Shown: piece by piece, positions 39,501-46,620 of the stretch
Layout: every line of letters begins with the position of its first letter
Position numbering within the stretch: the first letter of the stretch is position 1
NCBI RefSeq assembly: GCF_033096465.1
Contig: NZ_AP028156.1
Coordinates: 2,250,501 to 2,314,500, forward strand
From: Blautia luti
Lineage (GTDB): Bacteria > Bacillota > Clostridia > Lachnospirales > Lachnospiraceae
Direction: 5' to 3'
Length of the DNA stretch: 64,000 nucleotides
Made by a program: the position numbers and the translations under genes
Notes under the pieces: generated by a model
What the model saw: the letters and a program-made list of their open reading frames with translations, nothing else
Databases searched by the model: none
Told to the model about the DNA's origin: nothing

Positions 39501-41578
39501 CTCTGGATCGCACTGTTTGGTGATCCGTTCCGGCAGAAGTTCTCCGGGATCTTTTTCATCCCCTCTGCAAATTTCACCTCCTGCAGTTCCATCGCTCCCG
39601 CCGTGGCTCCGGCATATCCGCTTCCTACATATGCGTATCCACTCGCCGTCACTGTACTTGGTACTGTCAGGCTTGTGATCCCTGTATTCATTATAAACTG
39701 GTAACCTACATTCTCAAGTCCCTCCGGCAGACTGATGTTTTCAAGACTGCTGCAGTTCCCAAATGCACGGTCACCGACGGATGTCACATTTTCCGGTACC
39801 TGTACTGCCGTCAGGCCTGTACAGCCATAGAACGCTTCCGTTCCTACTATCTTTACATTCTTCGACCAGTCTATCTCTGTCAGGCTGCTGCAACCCGCAA
39901 ATGCATCACTGCCTATCTCCAGCGGGTACAGTCTCTTCTTCCCATCTGTCCCTACTACCTGTTTCGAATTTTCCTCAAAACTGATCCTGCTTAAGCTTAC
40001 ACATCCAGCAAATGCATGGTCCCCGACCTTTCCCACTTCTTTTCCGAAGTTTACCGTTTCAAGGCCTGCACAGTTCTGGAAAGAAGAGTTTCCTACTTCC
40101 ATTACTGTTGATGGCAGCACAATCCTCTGGATCGCACTGTTTGGCGATCCGTTCCGGCAGAAGTTCTCCGGGATCTTTTTCATCCCCTCTGCAAATTTCA
40201 CCTCCTGCAGTTCCATCGCTCCCGCCGTGGCTCCGGCATATCCGCTTCCTACATATGCGTATCCACTCGCCGTCACTGTACTTGGTACTGTCAGGCTTGT
40301 GATCCCTGTATTCATTATAAACTGGTAACCTACATTCTCAAGTCCCTCCGGCAGACTGATGTTTTCAAGACTGCTGCAGTTCCCAAATGCACGGTCACCG
40401 ACGGATGTCACATTTTCCGGTACCTGTACTGCCGTCAGGCCTGTACAGCCATAGAACGCTTCCGTTCCTACTATCTTTACATTCTTCGACCAGTCTATCT
40501 CTGTCAGGCTGCTGCAACCCGCAAATGCATCACTGCCTATCTCCAGCGGGTACAGTCTCTTCTTCCCATCTGTCCCTACTACCTGTTTCGAATTTTCCTC
40601 AAAACTGATCCTGCTTAAGCTTACACATCCAGCAAATGCATGGTCCCCGACCTTTCCCACTTCTTTTCCGAAGTTTACCGTTTCAAGGCCTGCACAGTTC
40701 TGGAAAGAAGAATTTCCTACTTCCGTTACTGTTGATGGCAGCACGATCCTCTGGATCGCACTGTTTGGCGATCCGTTCCGGCAGAAGTTCTCCGGGATCT
40801 TTTTCATCCCCTCTGCAAATTTCACCTCCTGCAGTTCCATCGCTCCCGCCGTGGCTCCGGCATATCCGCTTCCTACATATGCGTATCCACTCGCCGTCAC
40901 TGTACTTGGTACTGTCAGGCTCGTGATCCCTGTATTGGCTATAAACTGGTAGCCGATCCTTTCCAGCCCTTCCGGCAAACTGATGCTCTCTAACGTTCCG
41001 CATCCGGAAAATGCGCGATCTGCAATCTCCTTAACTTCATAACTCCCAATCTTGGCAGGAATCACAGCGCTTGTTCCGCTGCCTTTATATCCGGTTATTG
41101 TTACTTTGTTATTGTTGACACGGTAAGTAAGATCTCCGTATACCAGATCATCTGCTGAAGCTGTTGCAGGCAGTATTTCTTCTTCACCTGCTGAAAATTC
41201 CTCTGGTTTCTCTTCTCCGTCTCCGAAAAGTTCCTGTGGCTCCTGTTGTGTCTCATCTTCTCCTGTGCCGAATTCATCGGAGATATTTTCCTCTTCCTCC
41301 GCAGGTTCTTCTCCTTCTGTGATCACATCCTCCAGGGGATCATCCCCGGAAATTTCCTCTTTTTCTTCTTCATTTGGTAAAACTTCTTCCTGTTCTGAAC
41401 TGTCCACTTCATCTTCAGGTTCTGCCGTCTCCTCCTGAACATCAGATACTGTTTCTTCAGATCCAAAATCTGACACTTCCGTATCTGATTGAACTACAAT
41501 ATCTGACGCATACGTTGGAAGTCCATTCTGGGCTATCATTGTTCCCGCAAGAACAACAGCTAACAGTTTTCTTTTCAT
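33554..41578 (-). CDS. Giant secreted BspA-like leucine-rich-repeat and Ig-like surface protein
   Basis: 2674 residues. A signal peptide (about 1-24, cleavage near TYA-SD) and a Glu/Asp-rich segment (about 30-140) precede BspA-type LRR_5 repeats (about 150-1150), including four nearly identical 208-residue units (about 228-1060). Next come a region of unknown fold (about 1150-1450), beta-rich segments with recurrent DVYTDGKKAYIVWQR-type phrases (about 1450-1800), CARDB-like domains (about 1810-2020), Big_2 Ig-like domains (about 2050-2220), a Listeria-Bacteroides-type repeat with YQFAGWNDG (about 2235-2305), and Big_2 domains to the end. No LPXTG anchor or transmembrane tail is seen, so it is released or held non-covalently. 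Likely adhesion or extracellular matrix binding. It has its own promoter and terminator. Confidence 0.88.
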   Translation of the reverse strand: MKRKLLAVVLAGTMIAQNGLPTYASDIVVQSDTEVSDFGSEETVSDVQEETAEPEDEVDSSEQEEVLPNEEEKEEISGDDPLEDVITEGEEPAEEEENISDEFGTGEDETQQEPQELFGDGEEKPEEFSAGEEEILPATASADDLVYGDLTYRVNNNKVTITGYKGSGTSAVIPAKIGSYEVKEIADRAFSGCGTLESISLPEGLERIGYQFIANTGITSLTVPSTVTASGYAYVGSGYAGATAGAMELQEVKFAEGMKKIPENFCRNGSPNSAIQRIVLPSTVTEVGNSSFQNCAGLETVNFGKEVGKVGDHAFAGCVSLSRISFEENSKQVVGTDGKKRLYPLEIGSDAFAGCSSLTEIDWSKNVKIVGTEAFYGCTGLTAVQVPENVTSVGDRAFGNCSSLENISLPEGLENVGYQFIMNTGITSLTVPSTVTASGYAYVGSGYAGATAGAMELQEVKFAEGMKKIPENFCRNGSPNSAIQRIVLPSTVMEVGNSSFQNCAGLETVNFGKEVGKVGDHAFAGCVSLSRISFEENSKQVVGTDGKKRLYPLEIGSDAFAGCSSLTEIDWSKNVKIVGTEAFYGCTGLTAVQVPENVTSVGDRAFGNCSSLENISLPEGLENVGYQFIMNTGITSLTVPSTVTASGYAYVGSGYAGATAGAMELQEVKFAEGMKKIPENFCRNGSPNSAIQRIVLPSTVMEVGNSSFQNCAGLETVNFGKEVGKVGDHAFAGCVSLSRISFEENSKQVVGTDGKKRLYPLEIGSDAFAGCSSLTEIDWSKNVKTVGTEAFYGCTGLTAVQVPENVTSVGDRAFGNCSSLENISLPEGLENVGYQFIMNTGITSLTVPSTVTASGYAYVGSGYAGATAGAMELQEVKFAEGMKKIPENFCRNGSPNSAIQRIVLPSTVMEVGNSSFQNCAGLETVNFGKEVGKVGDHAFAGCVSLSRISFEENSKQVVGTDGKKRLYPLEIGSDAFAGCSSLTEIDWSKNVKTVGTEAFYGCTGLTAVQVPENVTSVGDRAFGNCSSLENISLPEGLENVGYQFIMNTGITSLTVPSTVTRSGCAYVGSGYAGATAGDEELKEIIFTDGAKTVPDNICRSGSENYSLKRAVIPSSVTTIGNNSFTNCKELTIYGEKNSYAENYAREKGILFCEIQSGKITRYDTAKKVLDKFPVENLINNIELKDGKIIGPQITVGGKTFNLFEVDAGMDLKLSDKVQAKVDMDTKTVQVLIGFKDFSGSATLDKNTNSTNYWSESYKQVKNIYTGMTGKKVDSTKLWNDFSKLRGKLRPANIKMVIDAKSYAAGYMEFSFASGDFQFQEGGIVLEASLGTDITRQIPSFPAAYCTMSLDSDFNGNLQLVKNTEMNYTLSMAAKLELAARLGIGLGVKKAGSYAEGGLFGKLKTALSLPASSLDQALTVWLNGGVYIESKVLGFDGPAYKSDYPDVQIYPQTKTLQAFDGKDVFDLSEFSAASGNRDYLESEDQKQILAGTADSQGTIFERDSSYPYSIPNLAELNDGTKIMVWIDDDGSKNNVNKTSLYASVYKNSKWSEPKKLYETGGLNDYPDVYTDGKKAYIVWQRTAQPLSQKASLADALKATNLYCITYTDGAFTEPELIGNSENTAYEMMQRVASDGRETAVVWVENSANDPFMTEGTNYIRIARSQGDGWKEETLAEGTDPVTSVDISYVNGSLAVVYETYNNDNNQIHLVYKGETKEFSGDNSVISEGILYYTQSGTMYEYNMVDGSSEESTFSNLDNFTVVTGADVKYLLTLRSDGQGNELYASVYDEVNRTWGNPVAVTNYGKYIRSYSAQIDEEGNLAAALNVVEVNKESGEFTDQAGIMVVRMDTVKDISISGVTYDDSMVKPGGQLPLHFTVTNNSLTAVEKFQVTLTDEDGKKISSGEVSSHLEPGASAEAAYIYRLSETLTLHKIVLTAEIKGETNKKDNSEIITIGYGNLVLDELHLTGTGSKPAVSGTLNNTGYGNMENVKVSVYETNASGKLLGTYDAKTLKPGETTDFSVDIPEEMLKVDSQAIGNVVYVNAETDSSEISVEDNSDYLFIDGEETENVTLNSSSLNLQAGEKSRLQVAYTGSSDISAADAVWSSSNEKVAEVNDGEVTAIAKGSATITAKIGKISAKCKVTVSDTVAVSSITLKDQSVRIAEGKTFQLEAEVLPENATNKKVNWTSSDETAATVDQNGLVTGIAAGTTVITAVTQDGGRQVTCTVSVTKDKTTEYEVQFQSEDADGAAPDTIKAAGGTRIILPENTFNKNGYQFAGWNDGNSVYQAGFAYRMPYGNIIFTAEWKKVTEKKVRRINVESEIQKQEGDEKFNLDASLSRGDGELKYSSDSDIVAVDASGTVTIKAAGKATISITAPENGEYKEAKASVEITVSHVWGEWKQVQKATVLAPAKEERQCQICGEKDSRDTGEALPASIKLNVTKLTMQIGQTTSKVKVSGLAEGDGIKKWKSSDNRIVKVSSTGKITAQKVTGKAVVTVELASGMKGDIAVTVQKTAVKTRAITGLEKKITLKKGKKVTLKPVLSPITAQEKISYTSSNKKIVSVTSAGVITAKAAGTAKITVKSGSKKAVVTVTVPKTVTKSISGIPSKQILKKGKSITWKVKLNPSNSDDKITYTSSNKKVAAVDSKGKITAKGKGTAIITVKSGKVSVKCKITVK
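38401..40896 (-). repeat. Four tandem 624-bp repeats inside the surface protein gene
   Basis: Units begin at 38401, 39025, 39649 and 40273, each exactly 624 bp or 208 codons. They differ by only a few bases: for example ACTGTCTTTAC in the first two and ACTATCTTTAC in the last two units, and TTTGGTGATCC versus TTTGGCGATCC. Diverged partial units flank both ends (40897-41020 and before 38401). Each unit contains several 23-residue LRR_5 motifs. Confidence 0.96.
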
Positions 41579-41663
41579 ACCATTTTCCTCCTGTTGTTTA
41601 TTCTGCCAGTCTCCTTCTTTGGCTGAATCATCGCCTGATCACCGGCAGTTATCAGCTTCATAA

Positions 41664-43136
<1,473 letters not shown>

Positions 43137-43165
43137 TCCCTTCACATTTCATAAAATCGTACAAA

Positions 43166-43199
43166 AAACGCCAGGCAGAAATTTCTGCCTGGCATTTTT
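43166..43199 (+). terminator. Terminator of gdhA
   Basis: TGCCAGGCAGAAAT-type perfect palindrome from 43170 to 43193 (12-bp stem) followed by TTTTT. Confidence 0.88.
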
Positions 43200-43255
43200 A
43201 TATACTTGAAAGTCAAGAAGATTTCGCAATCCGCTTCGATGCTTACTTAATTTGG

Positions 43256-43705
43256 TTAATTCATAAATTTCTTCAGTTCATCCATAAAGGTACTGACATC
43301 TTTAAACTCCCTGTACACAGACGCAAATCTCACATACGCAACCGGATCTAAATCCTTCAGGTGATCCATAACGATCTCACCAATCTTATTGCTGGAGATC
43401 TCCTTTTCTTCTGTATGAAAGATCTCTCCTTCCACAGCATCCATCATCTCTTCAATCTTCTCAATAGGAATCGGACGTTTATAGCAGGCTCTGAGTATTC
43501 CCGCCTGGATCTTATTCCTGTCATACTGCTCTCTGTTCTGATCCTTCTTGATCACAGTTAATGGTATGGACTCTACCTTCTCATAAGTTGTAAATCTTCT
43601 TCCGCATGCATCACACAAACGGCGGCGGCGAATAGAATTGGTATCATCCACAGGTCTGGAATCCACAACCCTTGTATTATCCTGATTGCAAAATGGACAT
43701 TTCAT
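43256..43705 (-). CDS. nrdR: Transcriptional repressor NrdR
   Basis: 149 residues. The zinc ribbon is CPFC (3-6) and CDAC (31-34), followed by GRRFTTYEKVE and an ATP-cone (about 46-136). It represses ribonucleotide reductase genes in response to bound ATP/dATP. Full length. The -35/-10 lie at plus 43811-43816 and 43787-43792. Confidence 0.95.
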   Translation of the reverse strand: MKCPFCNQDNTRVVDSRPVDDTNSIRRRRLCDACGRRFTTYEKVESIPLTVIKKDQNREQYDRNKIQAGILRACYKRPIPIEKIEEMMDAVEGEIFHTEEKEISSNKIGEIVMDHLKDLDPVAYVRFASVYREFKDVSTFMDELKKFMN

Positions 43706-43786
43706 AAAAAAGTCCCCCTTATGTCATAATATTATAAGATGATAATGCTGTTTTTATCCTCCAGAACAGCGTCTTTTCTGTCTTTT

Positions 43787-43816
43787 ATTATACTGTATCT
43801 ACATTTGTCATGTCAA
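43787..43816 (-). promoter_or_regulatory. Promoter of nrdR
   Basis: TTGACA (plus 43811-43816) and TATAAT (plus 43787-43792) on the minus strand, 18-bp spacer. The leader contains a 6-bp hairpin GCTGTT/AACAGC with GGAGG in its loop. Confidence 0.75.
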
Positions 43817-43826
43817 TAAAATGCCA

Positions 43827-43856
43827 CGCATAAATTCTCTGAACCCTGCATAAATT
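43827..43856 (+). promoter_or_regulatory. Possible sigma-E-type sporulation promoter of the ymxH-like gene
   Basis: CGCATAAA (43827-43834), 14-base spacer and CATAAATT (43849-43856) resemble the mother-cell sigma-E pattern (K-M-ATA-W-W, 14, CATA-C-A-M-T) with two -10 mismatches. It lies 34 bases before ATG 43890. It is back to back with the nrdR promoter. Confidence 0.4.
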
Positions 43857-43889
43857 TAACAAAAATATCTCTTAAAAGAGTGAGTTTCC

Positions 43890-44144
43890 ATGCGCATCTG
43901 TGAATTAAGACAGAAAGAAGTCATCAACACCTGTACCTGCCGCAGTCTGGGCTGTCCCATAGATATCGAATTTAACTGCAAGACCAGCTGTCTCACCGCC
44001 CTGATCCTCCCGGGCCCCGGACGATTCTGCTGTCTGTTCGGCCGTGAAAGTGAATATGTCATCCCCTGGGACTGTATCTGCCAGATCGGAGATGACATTA
44101 TCCTGGTAGAGATTGACGAAGATAAATGTTTTGTCAAGGGCTGA
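43890..44144 (+). CDS. YlmC/YmxH family sporulation protein
   Basis: 84 residues forming a single PRC-barrel-like domain. It begins MRICELRQKEVINTCTCRSL and has GCPIDIEF where the family usually shows GYVSDIEF, then IPWDCICQIGDDIILVEID. It matches the YlmC/YmxH family found in spore formers, of uncertain molecular role. It is followed about 100 bases later by sigG in the same direction. Confidence 0.85.
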   Translation: MRICELRQKEVINTCTCRSLGCPIDIEFNCKTSCLTALILPGPGRFCCLFGRESEYVIPWDCICQIGDDIILVEIDEDKCFVKG

Positions 44145-44248
44145 TATTTTTTATATTTTTCCCTCGAAAGTATAAATCCCCTCCTGTATGAGAATCATTT
44201 TATTAGCGGCAAATACCGCGGCATAAGATGATAAGGAGGATTCAAAGG

Positions 44249-45028
44249 ATGGCACTGAACAAAGTAGAAATATGTGGAGTCAATACATCGAAACTTCCTG
44301 TTCTTAAAACAGAAGAAAAAGAGGAACTTTTCCGGCGGATCAAAGAAGGGGATGAACAGGCACGGGAGCTCTATATCAAAGGAAATCTGCGCCTTGTTCT
44401 AAGCGTGATCCGCCGTTTTCAGAACAGCAGCGAAAACCCGGATGATCTTTTCCAGATCGGCTGTATAGGACTGATCAAGGCTATCGACAATTTCGATACC
44501 ACGCTTCAGGTCAAATTCTCTACCTATGCAGTACCCATGATCATCGGAGAAATACGCAGGTATCTCCGTGATAATAACAGCATCCGGGTCAGCCGTTCCC
44601 TTCGGGATATTGCTTATAAAGCCATTTATACCAGGGAAAATTACATGAAGCAGCACCTGAGAGAACCTACGATCACAGAGATTGCCCAGGAGATCGGGAT
44701 TGAAAAAGAAATGATCGTCTACGCCATGGATGCGATTCAAAATCCCGTCAGCCTTTTTGAACCGGTTTACACAGAAGGCGGCGATACTCTCTATGTGATG
44801 GACCAGATTAGCGATAAGAAGAACAAAGAAGATCTGTGGATTGAAAATCTTTCCCTCAGAGAAGCCATGCAGCGTCTGGGTACCAGAGAAAAGTATATCA
44901 TTCAGCTGCGTTTCTACGAAGGAAAAACTCAGATGGAAGTTGCACAGGAGATCGGGATCTCCCAGGCACAGGTCAGCCGTCTGGAAAAAAATGCTCTGAA
45001 ATCCATGAGAAATTATCTCCGTCCATAA
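44249..45028 (+). CDS. sigG: RNA polymerase sporulation sigma factor SigG
   Basis: 259 residues. It starts with the diagnostic NKVEICGVNTSKLPVLK, followed by region 2 (DDLFQIGCIGLIKAIDNFD, about 77-95), region 3 and region 4 with the helix-turn-helix in TQMEVAQEIGISQAQVSRLE (about 232-251). It directs forespore gene expression after engulfment. I chose ATG 44249, preceded by AAGGAGG; ATG 44228 lies before that RBS. spoIIGA and sigE, often upstream, are absent here; ymxH takes that place. No convincing sigma-F/G promoter was found in 44145-44230. Confidence 0.94.
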   Translation: MALNKVEICGVNTSKLPVLKTEEKEELFRRIKEGDEQARELYIKGNLRLVLSVIRRFQNSSENPDDLFQIGCIGLIKAIDNFDTTLQVKFSTYAVPMIIGEIRRYLRDNNSIRVSRSLRDIAYKAIYTRENYMKQHLREPTITEIAQEIGIEKEMIVYAMDAIQNPVSLFEPVYTEGGDTLYVMDQISDKKNKEDLWIENLSLREAMQRLGTREKYIIQLRFYEGKTQMEVAQEIGISQAQVSRLEKNALKSMRNYLRP

Positions 45029-45100
45029 GCTGCCCCAGCTCCATAACACAGCAAAGCAGTCCACTCATCTTACAGAGCCGACTGCCTTACATATCCTAAA

Positions 45101-46582
45101 TCAGTGATTCTCTTTTAATGCCTTCTCAATCTCTCTGATCACAATCTTCAAAGCCTTAATACGGGCATATTTCTTATCTACAGATTCCAGCACGTGCCAT
45201 GGCGCATAAACAGTACTTGTTTTCTGAAGCATCTCATCTACAGCCACTTCATAGGCATCCCATTTTTCTCTGTTGCGCCAGTCCTCATCTGTGATCTTCC
45301 ATTGTTTCTCCGGATTATTCTGGCGTTCCTGGAATCTGGCAAGCTGGGTATCTTTATCGATCTGAACCCAGAACTTGATGATCACAGCACCCCAGTCCTT
45401 CAGTTCCTTTTCAAACTCATTCATCTCGTTGTAGGCACGTTTCCAGTCGTTCTCACTGCAGAAACCCTCCAGACGTTCTACCATAACCCTTCCGTACCAG
45501 GTGCGGTCAAAGATCGCTATATGGCCGCTCTTAGGCAGTCTTGTCCAGAATCTCCAGAGATAATGGCGTGCTTTCTCATGAGGTTCCGGGCTGGCTATCG
45601 GATTTACCTCATATCCCCTCGGATCCAGTGCTTCCGTGATTCTCTTGATATTTCCGCCTTTACCGGCTGCATCCCATCCCTCATAGGTAATGATCACAGG
45701 AATCCGTTTTAGATACAGACGATTATGAAGTTCTCCAAGTTCTTTCTGAAGCGTCTTCAATTCTTTTCTGTATTCCTCTTCCTCGACCACCTTGCCATCC
45801 AGCTGGATTTCTGAAAGTTTCGGCATTTTTTTCAACGGAAAAACATTCTGAAGAATCGGTACAGAATGTGCCTGATTCTGCATGGCTACCTCAATGTTGC
45901 TGACCATTGTCTCCAGCACCTGAAGTTCCGCCCATTTACGGTCACTGGCATCAATGATATACCAGGGAGCAGATGAAGCATTAGTATTCGACATATATTG
46001 ATCAAACACCTTCGCGCATTTTTTGTAATGCTCGTTTTCCCATTTGTCAAATTCAGATACTCTCCATTTCGTATCTTTATGCGACAAAAGTATCTCCTTG
46101 CGACGGGTCTGCTCTTCTTTATCAATCTGCATGAAAAATTTCAAAACTAGATATCCATTATCTGTCAGCTGTCTCTCGAAGTGGCGTATACTCTCGATCC
46201 GGGAAGTATAAGCATTCCCCTCCAGTTTTCCTTCCAGACATTCCCTGCAGGTCTGTTCCATCCATCCGGAGTCCAGGAAAGTAAATTTACCTGCCTCCGG
46301 AATCTGTTTGAAATATTTGTACAGGAAAGGATACCGTTTCTCCTCTTCTGTAGGTACAGACATTGTGGCAACTTTAAAAAATCTGGGATCAATATTTTTG
46401 ATCACTTTTCCGATGGTACTTCCCTTCCCTGATGATCCCCATCCTTCAAAAAGTACCAGTACCGGTATCTTATGTTCTTTGATCTTCATCTGAAAATCAT
46501 ACAGCTGTTCTCTTGCTGTACGAAGTCTTTCTTTTACTTCTTCTTTTTCCGGTACATGTGCCGGGCTCCAGTTTGTGATCAT
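45101..46582 (-). CDS. Polyphosphate kinase 2-type polyphosphate:nucleotide phosphotransferase, double domain
   Basis: 493 residues with two PPK2 domains. The first has LFEGWGSSGKGSTIGKV (about 45-61) and the second TYEGWDAAGKGGNIKRI (about 299-315), each a Walker A, with lid-like Arg/Lys segments and FDRTWYGRVMVERLEGF near 380. This two-domain form corresponds to polyphosphate:AMP phosphotransferases that make ADP from AMP and polyphosphate. I chose ATG 46582, 7 bases after GGGGGA; TTG 46588 is too close. It starts 38 bases after the stop of the teichoic-acid cluster, so it may be its last gene. Confidence 0.87.
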   Translation of the reverse strand: MITNWSPAHVPEKEEVKERLRTAREQLYDFQMKIKEHKIPVLVLFEGWGSSGKGSTIGKVIKNIDPRFFKVATMSVPTEEEKRYPFLYKYFKQIPEAGKFTFLDSGWMEQTCRECLEGKLEGNAYTSRIESIRHFERQLTDNGYLVLKFFMQIDKEEQTRRKEILLSHKDTKWRVSEFDKWENEHYKKCAKVFDQYMSNTNASSAPWYIIDASDRKWAELQVLETMVSNIEVAMQNQAHSVPILQNVFPLKKMPKLSEIQLDGKVVEEEEYRKELKTLQKELGELHNRLYLKRIPVIITYEGWDAAGKGGNIKRITEALDPRGYEVNPIASPEPHEKARHYLWRFWTRLPKSGHIAIFDRTWYGRVMVERLEGFCSENDWKRAYNEMNEFEKELKDWGAVIIKFWVQIDKDTQLARFQERQNNPEKQWKITDEDWRNREKWDAYEVAVDEMLQKTSTVYAPWHVLESVDKKYARIKALKIVIREIEKALKENH

Positions 46583-46620
46583 AAACAATCCCCCTTTTTA
46601 TACACAGTCACAGCTTTTCG

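Noticed and set aside
38401..40896. CRISPR-like array
   Set aside because: The repeats are 624 bp, contiguous, in frame and coding; there are no spacers and no cas genes.
38515..40926. Repeated plus-strand ORFs of 73 and 96 codons
   Set aside because: They are antisense shadows of the 624-bp repeats and recur only because the repeats do.
44145..44230. Sigma-G/F promoter before sigG
   Set aside because: GTATA and CATTTTA boxes are present, but the 21-base spacing does not fit the expected 17-18, so I do not list it.
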